From Microbacterium sp. SL75 (lineage in GTDB: Bacteria > Actinomycetota > Actinomycetes > Actinomycetales > Microbacteriaceae), in contig NZ_CP113067.1 in the NCBI RefSeq assembly GCF_026625865.1, positions 434,001-498,000 of the forward strand: 64,000 nt of DNA, in the 5' to 3' direction. Position numbers and translations under genes: made by a program. Shown here in pieces: positions 51,184-60,307 of the stretch. Position 1 is the stretch's first letter; each line of letters begins with the position of its first letter. The notes beneath the pieces are model-generated. The model saw only the letters and a program-made list of their open reading frames with translations. It did no database searches and had not been told where the DNA came from.

Positions 51184-51459
51184 TCAGGCGCCGGCGGTAC
51201 CGGGGACGCCGAAGACGGCGGTGGTGATCCACACGAACAACACGTCGAGGCCGTAGACGATCGCCATCATGACGACGACGAACCCGAGGACGACGGCGGT
51301 GAACTTGAAGAGCTCTTGCCGCGTCGGCGTGACGACCTTGCGCAGTTCCGCGAAGACCTGACGAATGAACAGGGCGATCCGCGCGAAGAAGTTGAGCTTC
51401 TTCTCGCGGGGCGCGCCGCGCTCGGCGACGATCTCGCCCTTCGCCTCGTCCTGCGTCAT
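51184..51459 (-). CDS. secE: Preprotein translocase subunit SecE
   Basis: Small clamp subunit of the SecYEG channel. It has 91 residues: a charged N-terminus, FIRQVFAELRKVVTPTRQE amphipathic helix and one transmembrane helix (FTAVVLGFVVVMMAIVYGLDVLFVW). Sits between tRNA-Trp and nusG as in other actinobacteria. Confidence 0.96.
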   Translation of the reverse strand: MTQDEAKGEIVAERGAPREKKLNFFARIALFIRQVFAELRKVVTPTRQELFKFTAVVLGFVVVMMAIVYGLDVLFVWITTAVFGVPGTAGA

Positions 51460-51501
51460 CGAACCACCTAGGTCTGTGTCTGTGCCAGCGTGCGCTGTGC
51501 G

Positions 51502-51574
<73 letters not shown>

Positions 51575-51690
51575 AAGATCCCGCGGGATCCAGGATGCGA
51601 AATCAACGCGCTTCCGCCCGGAATTCCTCGAGGAGGGATGCCGCACGCCCGGGGGCATGGCGAAAGAATGCAGATTTCGACTGCACTGCA

Positions 51691-51696
51691 AGTGTA
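51691..51696 (-). promoter_or_regulatory. Probable -10 of the tRNA-Trp-secE-nusG operon
   Basis: AGTGTA is TACACT on the minus strand, 117 bp before the tRNA. The gap 51575-51828 also holds a TAGGCT (51757-51762, plus strand) that could be the -10 for the divergent Hsp90-family gene. Confidence 0.4.
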
Positions 51697-51828
51697 CGGC
51701 ATCGGGCGCACCGCCGACGAACGGAGCCCCCGTGCGGCCGTCGCCGAGGGCTCATGGATAGGCTGGAAGACGGTCGCCATCCTGGCCCCCGACACATCGG
51801 CGACCGGCGAGAGTTCAGGAGCACCCCG

Positions 51829-53652
51829 ATGAGTTCGCACGCGCCCGCCCAGCAGTTCCAGGTCGATCTGCGCGGCGTCATCGACCTGTTGAGCCGCCAC
51901 ATCTACTCCGGTCCCCGCGTGTTCCTGCGCGAGCTCCTGCAGAACGCCGTCGACGCGATCGCCGCCCGACGAGAGGTCGACGGCGGCGGCGGTCGCGTTC
52001 GGATCACCCCGATCAGCGCCTCGTCCGACGAGTTCGTCCTCCGCGACGACGGGGTGGGGCTGACGCCCGACGAGGTGGCCGACCTGCTCGGAACGGTGGG
52101 CCGCAGCTCCAAGCGCGACGTGTTCGATCTGCCGCGCTCCGACTTCCTCGGGCAGTTCGGCATCGGCATGCTCTCGTGCTTCATGGTGTGCGACGACATC
52201 GTCATCCGCTCCCGCAGTGCTCGCGGCACCGCGCCCGTGCAGTGGAGGGGGTACACGGACGGGACCTTCGAGGTCGGCCCGGGCCCCGAGGACACCCCGG
52301 TGGGCACGAGCGTGCACCTGCGCTCGCGCAGTGACAGCCGGGCGCTGCTGAGCACCGCCACCGTCGTCGAGCTCGCCGAGACCTTCGGGCGGTACCTCCC
52401 GATCTCGGTGAGCGTCGACCTTCCCGCCGGCGGCGAGACGACCATCACCGCGGCTCCCCCGTTCCTCGGCGATGACCGGGAGGAGCAGGCCGCCTACGGG
52501 CGCGAGCTGCTGGGCGCGGAACCGCTCGCGATCATCCCGCTCTCGGTCCCCGCCACTCAGACTCGCGGCCTGGCCTTCGTGCTGCCGTTCGCCCCGGCAT
52601 CCACCGCTCGCCAGAGCACCCGGGTGTACCTGCAGCGCATGCTGCTCACCGAACGCGCCGACGACCTCCTGCCGGACTGGGCGTTCTTCGTGCGCGCGGT
52701 GGTCGACTCGGCGGGACTGCACCCCACGGCGAGCCGTGAGGCGCTCGTGGCGGACGACGCGCTCGAGCAGACCCGGACCGAGCTGGGGGATGCCATTCGC
52801 CGGTGGATCCTCGATCTCGCCCTCAGCGACCCCCTCCGCCTCGCGCAGGTCGTGAGCGTCCACGAAGTGGCGTTGAAGTCGCTGGTCCGACACGACGACG
52901 AACTGGCCCGGTTCATCGTGCCCTGGCTCTCGGTCGAGACGAACGTCGGGCGTCTTCGTATCGACGACCTCGTCGGGCGCTCCTCCCCCGTGCGGTTCAC
53001 CGAGACCGTCGAGGCGTTCCGACAGGTCGCGAGCGTCGCATCGACCGGTTCGGTCCTCGTCAACGGCGGCTACCTGTACGACGACGAACTCATCCGGCTG
53101 CTGCCCGAGGTGTTCCCGAACGTCCGCGTCGAAGCCGTCGACGTCGTGGACGAGATCGATCGCCTCGCCCCTGCGCCGTGGGACCAGCGCACGCTCGCTC
53201 TCGCGCTCGAGGAGCGCGCTCGCGACGCCCTGGGCACCGTCGACGTGGTGACGCGCTCCTTCGAGCGCGCGGAAGCACCAGCACTGTTCGTCGCCGACCC
53301 CGACGTGCTGCGCGCGCTCGACCGCGGTCGCGCGCGCAGCGCGGGAGGCTCGCTGTGGGCGGGGGTCCTCGACCGTGCCGAGCGGGCCGGCGCGCGCGGG
53401 CGCGACCACGCGCAGGACCCGCCCGCCTCTCGTCTGTGCCTGAACTGGACGAACCCGACCGTGCAACGCCTCGCACACGCCCCGGAGGGGCGCGCCTTCA
53501 CGGCGGGCGTGCAGATGCTCTACGTCCAGGCGCTGCTCGCCGGCCACCACCCCCTCGGAGGCGGCGACCGGGCGCTGATGTCGTCGGCCCTGGCCGATCT
53601 GGTCGAACTCGCCGCCTCTTCTTCCGACCCCACGACGAAAGGACCCGCATGA
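51829..53652 (+). CDS. Hsp90 (HtpG-like) family chaperone
   Basis: A 607-residue GHKL ATPase chaperone. The N-terminal ATP site is intact: RELLQNAVDA (Glu35, Asn39), DDGVGLTPDEV near 75 and GQFGIGMLSCFMV near 115. A middle domain follows (ERADDLLPDWAFFVRAVVDSAGLHPTASRE near 280-310, holding the conserved catalytic-loop arginine). Sequence and length (HtpG is about 625-635) place it in the divergent actinobacterial Hsp90 class. CAGGAG precedes the ATG. It overlaps the large TPR gene by ATGA, so the two are coupled. Client unknown. Confidence 0.88.
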   Translation: MSSHAPAQQFQVDLRGVIDLLSRHIYSGPRVFLRELLQNAVDAIAARREVDGGGGRVRITPISASSDEFVLRDDGVGLTPDEVADLLGTVGRSSKRDVFDLPRSDFLGQFGIGMLSCFMVCDDIVIRSRSARGTAPVQWRGYTDGTFEVGPGPEDTPVGTSVHLRSRSDSRALLSTATVVELAETFGRYLPISVSVDLPAGGETTITAAPPFLGDDREEQAAYGRELLGAEPLAIIPLSVPATQTRGLAFVLPFAPASTARQSTRVYLQRMLLTERADDLLPDWAFFVRAVVDSAGLHPTASREALVADDALEQTRTELGDAIRRWILDLALSDPLRLAQVVSVHEVALKSLVRHDDELARFIVPWLSVETNVGRLRIDDLVGRSSPVRFTETVEAFRQVASVASTGSVLVNGGYLYDDELIRLLPEVFPNVRVEAVDVVDEIDRLAPAPWDQRTLALALEERARDALGTVDVVTRSFERAEAPALFVADPDVLRALDRGRARSAGGSLWAGVLDRAERAGARGRDHAQDPPASRLCLNWTNPTVQRLAHAPEGRAFTAGVQMLYVQALLAGHHPLGGGDRALMSSALADLVELAASSSDPTTKGPA

Positions 53653-56432
53653 CCGCCGCCGCCGAGAGCATCCGTGCCCTGTTCGACGAGATCGACCGGA
53701 CGCCGTGGGGCCCCCGGGAGCGAGCCCTCGTCGCCGAGGCGGTGGCCCGCGCGCAGGACAGCGGTGACGCGCGCCTCGAGTACGAAGCGCGCCTGCGTCA
53801 GACCTCGAGCGCCAACATGATCGGCGACACCGATCTCATGCTCACGTCTTTCGCGTGGTGCCTCGCGCAGCACGACGCGGATCCCGAGCGCTTCCCCGCC
53901 GAGCTGGAGCCGGCCGGCGACCTGCTCTGGCAGTACAAGTGGATGGCCGGCGCCCTGCGCGGCTCGCCGGAGTTCTCGAGCGAGCAGATCGACGCCGTCC
54001 TCGATGACATGGAAGAGCACTATCACCGCGCCGGTGTGGGCATGAGCGGTGCGGTGATGGCGCGATTCGAGGACGCGTGGGCGGCCGGGCGCATCGACGA
54101 GGCCGCCGCGCTGCGCGAACGCCTCGAGGCGACACCGCGTGACGAGTACAGCCACTGCGACGCCTGCGTCCGCAGCCAGTTCGCCGGGTTCTTCGCCGAG
54201 ACAGGTCGAGAGGACGAGGCCATCCGCCTGGTCGAGGAGATGGTCGAGGGCGGCTTCACCTGCGGAGAGGAGCCCGAGCGCGCTCTCGCTCTGGCCCTTC
54301 TCCCGCTGTTGCGGGCGGGCCGCCTCGATCAGGCCCGCGCGTTCCATCTGCGCAGCTACCGTCTGGCGAGGGAGAATCCCGACAACCTCACGATCATCGC
54401 CGACAACGTCGTGTTCTGCGCGCTGACCGGCAACGAGGCGCGCGCCCTGACCCTCGTCGAGAAGCACCTGCGGTGGCTGGCTCACGATGGCCTGAACGCC
54501 GAGGCGCATCAGGAGGCCTTGGCCGCTTTCGCGCTGGCTCTGGACGCCGTGACCCGCGCCGGCCACGGCGGCACCCCCGTACGAGGCTCGGATGCCGCGG
54601 AGCTCGCGCCGCTGCTCGATGGGCGCGGGCAGATGCTGACGGCATCCGAGCTCGCCTCCCTGTGCTGGGCGCGCGCCGACGAGATCGCGGCGGCGTTCGA
54701 TCGCCGCAACGGCACCGACGCGCACGCGCGCCGGCTGGAGCGCACGCGCGCGCTCGCGCAGGAGCACTACGACGTGCCGCTGTCGTCGTCGGGTTTCTCC
54801 GCGGCGGCCACCGTCCCTCGTGAGCGCGATCTCGCCGAACGCATCGAGCGCGCCCAGGTGCTCGCCGCCGTCGGCACCCCGAGCGCGATCGACGCCCTCG
54901 CCGATGTGCTCGACGACGCCGAGGCCGCCGATCGCGTGCCCCTGACCTTCGCGCTGTTGCGCGCGCTCGTCGCCGAGGACCGCCTCGACGACGCCGCAGC
55001 CGTGCTCACGGCGCGAGAAGAGGCTCTGCGCGCGATGGGGCGAGACGCCCGCGCCAGCATCGAGGCCGAGTTCGGCCTCGCCCTGTTCGGTGTCGACGAC
55101 GACGCAGCGCGCCGGGCTCTCGACACCCACCCCGACGCCCCCGCCGATCTGACGGCCCACCTGTTGACGATCGTCGCCTACCGCCACCTCGTCGAACGGC
55201 GGCTCGACGAGGCCCTCGACGCGAGCCGTCGCGCCCGGGAGCTGTACGCGGCGGAGGGCGATGTCGAGCGGGCCCACGCTCTGGCACACCTCGAAGCGGA
55301 CGTGCGGCGGGCGGCGGACGACCCGGAGGGCGCGCTCGAGTCGCTCGACGCGCTGCTGTCCGAGGACGCGGTCGCTCCCGGACGACGCGTGCGCCTGCTG
55401 ATGGATCGGGCGACGATCCGCGACGCGCTGGGCGAGCCCCTTCAGGGAGCCGACGACGCCGACGAGGCTACGCGGCTGCTCCTGGCGTGGGACGCCGACG
55501 ATCATGTCGTCGCGAGCGCGATGTCGCTGGGCGCGCAGCTCGCGGAACGCGCGGGCGAGAACGACCGGGCCGTCGCCGGCTACCGAGTCGCCCTGCAACG
55601 CCTCGAGACGACGGGCGAGCCGACGACCGGACTGCTCTACGGTCTCGGCCGTGCCCTCGTGTCCGCCGGCGCGGCCCACGAGGCCATCGAGGTGATCGAC
55701 GACGTGCTCGAACGGGAGACAGCGGCAAACGAGGCACCGGGATCACGAGCCATCACGGTGGGGCTGCTCGCGCGGGCCTTCGAACAGGCCGAGGAATGGG
55801 ACAACGCCCTGCGTGCGTGGGAGATCACGGCCGACCTGCACGTCGAGGCCGGGGAACCGGCTCGCCGCGCATCGGCACTCGTGGCGCGCGCGCACCTGCT
55901 CGGCCGGCTCGGCGGCGGGGACGAAGCGGTCGACACTCTCACGACGGCGGTCGCGGCTGCTCGAACCGACCCCGACAACCGCGGCATGCTCGCCGACGCC
56001 CTCCATTCCCTCGCGCAGGCCAAGGCACATCGGGGGGACGACGACGCGATCGCAGTCCTCGACGAGGCGCTCGAGATCGGTCGGACCGACGAGGCGGAGT
56101 GGCTCGTGGCCGACCTCCTCGACACGCGCGCGCGGATCCTCGCCGGCACCGGGCGAACCGACGACGCCGTCGCGAATGCGCTCCAGGCCGCCGACGGGTT
56201 CCTCGCCGCCGGGGGCGTCCCGCAGGCGGGAGCGTCCGAACTCCTCGCTGCCCGGATCCTGCGGGATGCGGAGCGCACGGAGGAAGCCGCCGCGGTACTG
56301 CGTTCGGCTCACGAGCACGCCGCCGGCCAGGAGCAGCTGCGTCAGGCGATCGCCATCGACCTCGGAGACGCCCTCGAGGCGCTCGGCCGCCACGGCGAGG
56401 CGGCCGAGGTGCGCGGCACCCTGCCGAGCTGA
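53649..56432 (+). CDS. Large tetratricopeptide-repeat protein coupled to the Hsp90-family gene
   Basis: A 927-residue cytoplasmic all-helical protein made of many degenerate TPR-like units (for example RALALALLPLLRAGRLDQARAF near 210, and the regularly spaced units from about 560 to the end such as DEAVDTLTTAV and DAIAVLDEALEIGRT). No catalytic motif, signal peptide or membrane segment is seen. TPR proteins are the classic Hsp90 partners in eukaryotes, so the fixed pairing suggests a co-chaperone or client adaptor (inference). GTP/ATP motifs absent. Ends at a long perfect palindrome. Confidence 0.82.
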   Translation: MTAAAESIRALFDEIDRTPWGPRERALVAEAVARAQDSGDARLEYEARLRQTSSANMIGDTDLMLTSFAWCLAQHDADPERFPAELEPAGDLLWQYKWMAGALRGSPEFSSEQIDAVLDDMEEHYHRAGVGMSGAVMARFEDAWAAGRIDEAAALRERLEATPRDEYSHCDACVRSQFAGFFAETGREDEAIRLVEEMVEGGFTCGEEPERALALALLPLLRAGRLDQARAFHLRSYRLARENPDNLTIIADNVVFCALTGNEARALTLVEKHLRWLAHDGLNAEAHQEALAAFALALDAVTRAGHGGTPVRGSDAAELAPLLDGRGQMLTASELASLCWARADEIAAAFDRRNGTDAHARRLERTRALAQEHYDVPLSSSGFSAAATVPRERDLAERIERAQVLAAVGTPSAIDALADVLDDAEAADRVPLTFALLRALVAEDRLDDAAAVLTAREEALRAMGRDARASIEAEFGLALFGVDDDAARRALDTHPDAPADLTAHLLTIVAYRHLVERRLDEALDASRRARELYAAEGDVERAHALAHLEADVRRAADDPEGALESLDALLSEDAVAPGRRVRLLMDRATIRDALGEPLQGADDADEATRLLLAWDADDHVVASAMSLGAQLAERAGENDRAVAGYRVALQRLETTGEPTTGLLYGLGRALVSAGAAHEAIEVIDDVLERETAANEAPGSRAITVGLLARAFEQAEEWDNALRAWEITADLHVEAGEPARRASALVARAHLLGRLGGGDEAVDTLTTAVAAARTDPDNRGMLADALHSLAQAKAHRGDDDAIAVLDEALEIGRTDEAEWLVADLLDTRARILAGTGRTDDAVANALQAADGFLAAGGVPQAGASELLAARILRDAERTEEAAAVLRSAHEHAAGQEQLRQAIAIDLGDALEALGRHGEAAEVRGTLPS

Positions 56433-56443
56433 CCGCAGTTTCA

Positions 56444-56489
56444 TTTACGACGACGGCGGCATCCCGCGGGATGCCGCCGTCGTCGTAAA
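56444..56489. terminator. 46-bp perfect palindrome, bidirectional terminator
   Basis: A completely symmetric 46-bp sequence begins TTTACGACGACGG and ends with its complement, with ggcatccc/gggatgcc at the centre. It lies 11 bp after the TPR gene stop and 5 bp from the stop of the convergent dehydrogenase gene. The TTT/AAA ends allow termination in both directions. Confidence 0.85.
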
Positions 56490-56494
56490 GCCCC

Positions 56495-57856
56495 TCAGGC
56501 CGTGCGGATGAGCTTCTTGTTCACGAACTCATCGGCCGCCAGCAGCCCCATCTCTCGCGACGTGCCACTGCGCTTGACACCACCGAACGGCAGCTCGGGC
56601 GAGTCGGCGAGCACGACGTTGACGTAGACCATGCCGGCCTCGATGCGATCGGCGATGCGCTGAGCCTGCTCGGCATCCGTGGTGAAGACGTACGAGCCGA
56701 GACCGTAACCGGTGTCGTTCGCGAGGTCGACGGCCTCGTCTTCGCTCGAGACGCGATAGACGGTGCCGACGGGGCCGAAGAACTCCTCACCGTAGGCGTC
56801 CATCTCGCGCGTCACTCCCGTGAGCACGGTGCCCGGGTAGAACGCTCCGTCGCGGGTTCCGCCGACCTCGACGGTCGCGCCCTGGGCGAGGGCGCGCTGG
56901 ACCTGCTCGTCGAGGCGCTCGGCCGCGGCCAGCGACGACAGGGGCCCGAGCACCGTGTCGTCGGCGAAGGGGTCGCCGACCTTGGCTTCGCCCAGCGCCG
57001 CCGTGAACTTCTCGAGGAAGGCGTCGTACAGCTCGTCGATCACGATGAAGCGCTTGGCGCCGTTGCACGACTGCCCGTTGTTGTCGAGGCGCGCATCGAC
57101 GGCCGCCTGGACCGCGGCATCCAGGTCATCCGTGGAGAGGAGGATGAACGGGTCGGACCCGCCGAGTTCGAGCGCGACCTTCTTGAGGTTGCGACCGGCG
57201 ATCTCGGCCACGGCGGCACCCGCACGCTCGGACCCGGTGACCGAAACGCCCTGCACACGACGGTCGGCGATGATGGTCGCCGCCTGCTCGTTGGTGGCGC
57301 GGATGTTCACGTAGGCGCCCTCGGGCAGGCCCGCGTCTCGGTAGATCGCCTGCAGGGCCTCGGCCGACTCGGGGCACTGGGGTGCGTGCTTGAGCAGGAT
57401 CGTGTTGCCGACAGCCAGGTTCGGAGCCGCGAAACGGGCGACCTGGTAGTACGGGAAGTTCCACGGCATGATGCCGAGCAGCACGCCCAGCGGCGAGCGG
57501 CGGATCACGGCGGATCCCTCGCCCAGGATGTCCAGCGGGCTGTCACCGGTGATCTTGTCGATGTTGTCGGCGTAGTACTCGGTGATGTCGGCGGCGAAGT
57601 CGACCTCGCCGAGCGCCGCCTCGAGGGGCTTGCCCATCTCGCGGACGATGATCGCGGCGAGGTCGTCACGGCGTTCGCGGTGCAGCTGGGCGACGCGACG
57701 CAGGCCCTCGGCGCGCTCGGCCGGAGCGGTGCGCGACCAGACGCGGTACCCGTCGTGCGCGGAGGCGATGGCGGCATCGACCCCGGCATCGCTCAACGTG
57801 TCGTACTCGGCGAGGGTCTCACCGGTGGCGGGATTGACGACGGCGTAGTCGCTCAT
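56495..57856 (-). CDS. NAD(P)-dependent succinate-semialdehyde/aldehyde dehydrogenase (Sad/YneI-like)
   Basis: A 453-residue aldehyde dehydrogenase. It has a glycine-rich nucleotide segment VSVTGSERAGAAVAEIAGRN, catalytic Glu in LELGGSDPFIL near 230 and catalytic Cys in NNGQSCNGAKRF near 265. The sequence IMPWNFPYYQVARFAAPNL is typical of the YneI/Sad group, which oxidises succinate semialdehyde. AAAGGAG precedes the ATG. In this cluster it would complete conversion of GABA to succinate, or oxidise 4-aminobutanal from putrescine oxidase. Confidence 0.9.
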   Translation of the reverse strand: MSDYAVVNPATGETLAEYDTLSDAGVDAAIASAHDGYRVWSRTAPAERAEGLRRVAQLHRERRDDLAAIIVREMGKPLEAALGEVDFAADITEYYADNIDKITGDSPLDILGEGSAVIRRSPLGVLLGIMPWNFPYYQVARFAAPNLAVGNTILLKHAPQCPESAEALQAIYRDAGLPEGAYVNIRATNEQAATIIADRRVQGVSVTGSERAGAAVAEIAGRNLKKVALELGGSDPFILLSTDDLDAAVQAAVDARLDNNGQSCNGAKRFIVIDELYDAFLEKFTAALGEAKVGDPFADDTVLGPLSSLAAAERLDEQVQRALAQGATVEVGGTRDGAFYPGTVLTGVTREMDAYGEEFFGPVGTVYRVSSEDEAVDLANDTGYGLGSYVFTTDAEQAQRIADRIEAGMVYVNVVLADSPELPFGGVKRSGTSREMGLLAADEFVNKKLIRTA

Positions 57857-57878
57857 GGTGCTCCTTTTCGTTTCGTTG

Positions 57879-59438
57879 TCAGGACCTGATGCGGCGGCGG
57901 GCGCTGGCGGGGGCTTCTCGACCCAGGGTCTCACCCCGGAAGAAGCCGGGGCTCGCGATGCGCTGGGCGATCATGAGCACGATTCCGACCACGATGATCA
58001 CCACGGTGATCACGAACACGAGGCCGACACCGCCGATCTCGGAGCCCGAGCCGTAGTCGGGGCTCGCGCTGTCGATGAGGGTGGTGACGAACAGCACCGC
58101 GAGGATCAGCCCGCCGACGAGGGGGGCGAGCAGCGTCAGGAAGACGTTGCGCACCGAGTCGAACCACTGCTTTCGGAAGTACCAGACGCACGCGAACGCG
58201 GTCAGACCGTAGTAGAAGCAGATCATCGCGCCGAGGGCCGTGATGGTGTCGGTGAGCACGTTCTCGCTCAGCACGCGCATGACCGCGTAGAACACGGAGG
58301 CGACGACCGCCGAGACGATGGTGGCGTAGCCCGGGGTGAAGAAGCGCGGGCTGACCTTCGCGAACTTCTTCGGCAGGGCGTCGTAGTGGGCCATCGCCAG
58401 GAGCGTGCGGGCGGGGCCGACGAAGGTCGCCTGCAGCGAGGATGCCGAGCTGGTGAGCACCGCGAGCGAGACCAGGAACGCGAGGGGTCCGAGGATCGGG
58501 CCCGACAGGTGGAAGAAGACGTTCTCCTGGATGTCCTCGTTGCCGAGGCCCAACTCCCCCGTGCCGTTGCCCGCGAACATCAGCAGGGCGACGGCGATCA
58601 GCAGGTACAGGGCGACGATGAGGAACACCGTCACGGTGGCGGCGCGACCCGGTGTCTTGTCGGGGTCCTTCGTCTCCTCGTTCATCGTGAGGATGACGTC
58701 CCACCCCCAGAAGATGAAGATCGACAGGGAGAGCCCGGCGGCGAAGGCGCTGAAGGACGGGACCTCGAAGGGGTTGAACCACGACGCCTGGACGGGGCTC
58801 GCATCGAAAGCGTTCCCGTTGAGCATCTCGACGACGGCTGCGGCCGCGAAGACCAGCAGCACGAGGATCTGGAACCCGACCAGGCCGTACTGCAGGCGCT
58901 GGGTGGTCTGCAGGTCGCGATACGACACGATCGTGGCCAGCAGCATGAAGATCAGGCAGACCGCGACGTTGATCGGGACGACCCGGGTCAGCTCGGCGAT
59001 CTCGGCGTTGCCGGTGACCTGCGCGATCAGCAGGAACAGGAAGTCCACCGCGATACCGGCGAGGTTCGACAGCACGATGACGGTGGCGGCGATCAGGCCC
59101 CAGCCCGCCATCCACCCGACCCACGGCCCGAAGGCGCGGGCTGCCCAGGTGAAGGAGGTGCCGGCATCCGGCATCTTCGAGTTCAGTTCGCGGTAGCCGA
59201 GCGCGACGAGAAGCATGGGGATGAAGCCGACGAGGATGATCGCCGGCACCTGGAAGCCGACGGCCGAGACGGTCGGGCCGAGGGCACCGGTCAGCGTGTA
59301 GGCGGGGGCGATGGTCGAGATCCCGATGACGACGGCGCCGATCATGCCGATCGAGCCGACCCGGAGACCCTTGTTCGAGATGCCGGTGGTGACGGCGCTG
59401 TCGGGCGCCGGGCTCGCGCCGCTGGGAGTACTGGTCAT
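57879..59438 (-). CDS. APC-family amino acid/polyamine permease
   Basis: A 519-residue permease with twelve helices. The helix-1 sequence IGMIGAVVIGISTIAPAYTLTGALGP and SKMPDAGTSFTWAARAFGPWVGWM in helix 3 are typical APC. Its place between an aldehyde dehydrogenase and putrescine oxidase suggests import of putrescine, GABA or a related amine. Overlaps the universal stress gene (ATGA). Confidence 0.9.
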   Translation of the reverse strand: MTSTPSGASPAPDSAVTTGISNKGLRVGSIGMIGAVVIGISTIAPAYTLTGALGPTVSAVGFQVPAIILVGFIPMLLVALGYRELNSKMPDAGTSFTWAARAFGPWVGWMAGWGLIAATVIVLSNLAGIAVDFLFLLIAQVTGNAEIAELTRVVPINVAVCLIFMLLATIVSYRDLQTTQRLQYGLVGFQILVLLVFAAAAVVEMLNGNAFDASPVQASWFNPFEVPSFSAFAAGLSLSIFIFWGWDVILTMNEETKDPDKTPGRAATVTVFLIVALYLLIAVALLMFAGNGTGELGLGNEDIQENVFFHLSGPILGPLAFLVSLAVLTSSASSLQATFVGPARTLLAMAHYDALPKKFAKVSPRFFTPGYATIVSAVVASVFYAVMRVLSENVLTDTITALGAMICFYYGLTAFACVWYFRKQWFDSVRNVFLTLLAPLVGGLILAVLFVTTLIDSASPDYGSGSEIGGVGLVFVITVVIIVVGIVLMIAQRIASPGFFRGETLGREAPASARRRIRS

Positions 59439-60307
59439 GAGGAGGCCTCCGAGGTGCGCGGCACGACGATCATGGGGACGGGAAGGGCGCGGAGGATGCG
59501 CCCCGCGGTGGAACCGAGGAACAGGCGGCGGGGCTGAGCGAGCCGGCTCGAGCCCACGAGGGCCACTTCGCCGGGCTGCCAGTCGATGCGCGAGACGGCG
59601 TCTTCGATGTCGGAGCCCGCGCCGACGACGGCCTCGGCCTCGATCTCGGAGGGAAGGGCCGAGCGAACGGACTCGAGCACACTCTCTGCGTGCGCCTGGC
59701 CGGTGAGCCGCGTCAGCGACGCGTCGACGCGAGCGGGCAGGTCGACGCCCGCGAGAGAGAGGAGCCGCAGGGGCGCCTTCGCCCGGCGGGAGAGGGATGC
59801 CGCGGTGTCGAGCAGGACGTCGGCTCCGGGTCGCGTGCCGATCGCGGCGGTGATACGCGGCAGCCCGACGGACGGGTCGACCTTGCGCGCGCCCTCGGGG
59901 GCGAGGGCGACGGGGACGGGCGCCGAGTGGACGAGCTCTTCGGCGGTCGTGCCGAGGCGGTGACGGCCGCGGGGTCCTCCCCCGCCGGTGCCGACGACGA
60001 TGACTTCGGCATCGAATTCCTCGGCCGCCGCGACGAGTCCGTCCGACACCGCCTGGGCGAGGCGGACGTGGCCCCGGATGCCGGGATAGGGCGCCACGGC
60101 CTCGCGCAGCCAGCCGCGGGCGGTGTCCTGCACGAGGCGCTCGTACCCAGCATCCGTCGGGATGGAGACGTTGTTCTCCGCCGACGGCAGCACGACGACC
60201 GCGTGCACCGGGGCGTCGAGTGCGGCACCCAGTCGCGCGCCGAGCGCGAGGGCGTCGGCACCGGCGTCGGTCGCGGTGTAGCCGACCACCACGCGGCGGG
60301 CGCTCAT
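59435..60307 (-). CDS. Universal stress protein, two UspA domains
   Basis: A 290-residue cytoplasmic protein with two tandem UspA folds (about 1-140 and 148-285). The ATP-binding loops are VIVVGTGGGGPRGRHRLGTTAEELVHSAPVPV near 105 and VALVGSSRLAQPRRLFLGSTAGRILRALPVPM near 252, the second with the canonical G-2x-G-9x-G(S/T). Overlaps both neighbours by ATGA, so it is an integral part of the polyamine operon. Confidence 0.88.
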   Translation of the reverse strand: MSARRVVVGYTATDAGADALALGARLGAALDAPVHAVVVLPSAENNVSIPTDAGYERLVQDTARGWLREAVAPYPGIRGHVRLAQAVSDGLVAAAEEFDAEVIVVGTGGGGPRGRHRLGTTAEELVHSAPVPVALAPEGARKVDPSVGLPRITAAIGTRPGADVLLDTAASLSRRAKAPLRLLSLAGVDLPARVDASLTRLTGQAHAESVLESVRSALPSEIEAEAVVGAGSDIEDAVSRIDWQPGEVALVGSSRLAQPRRLFLGSTAGRILRALPVPMIVVPRTSEASS

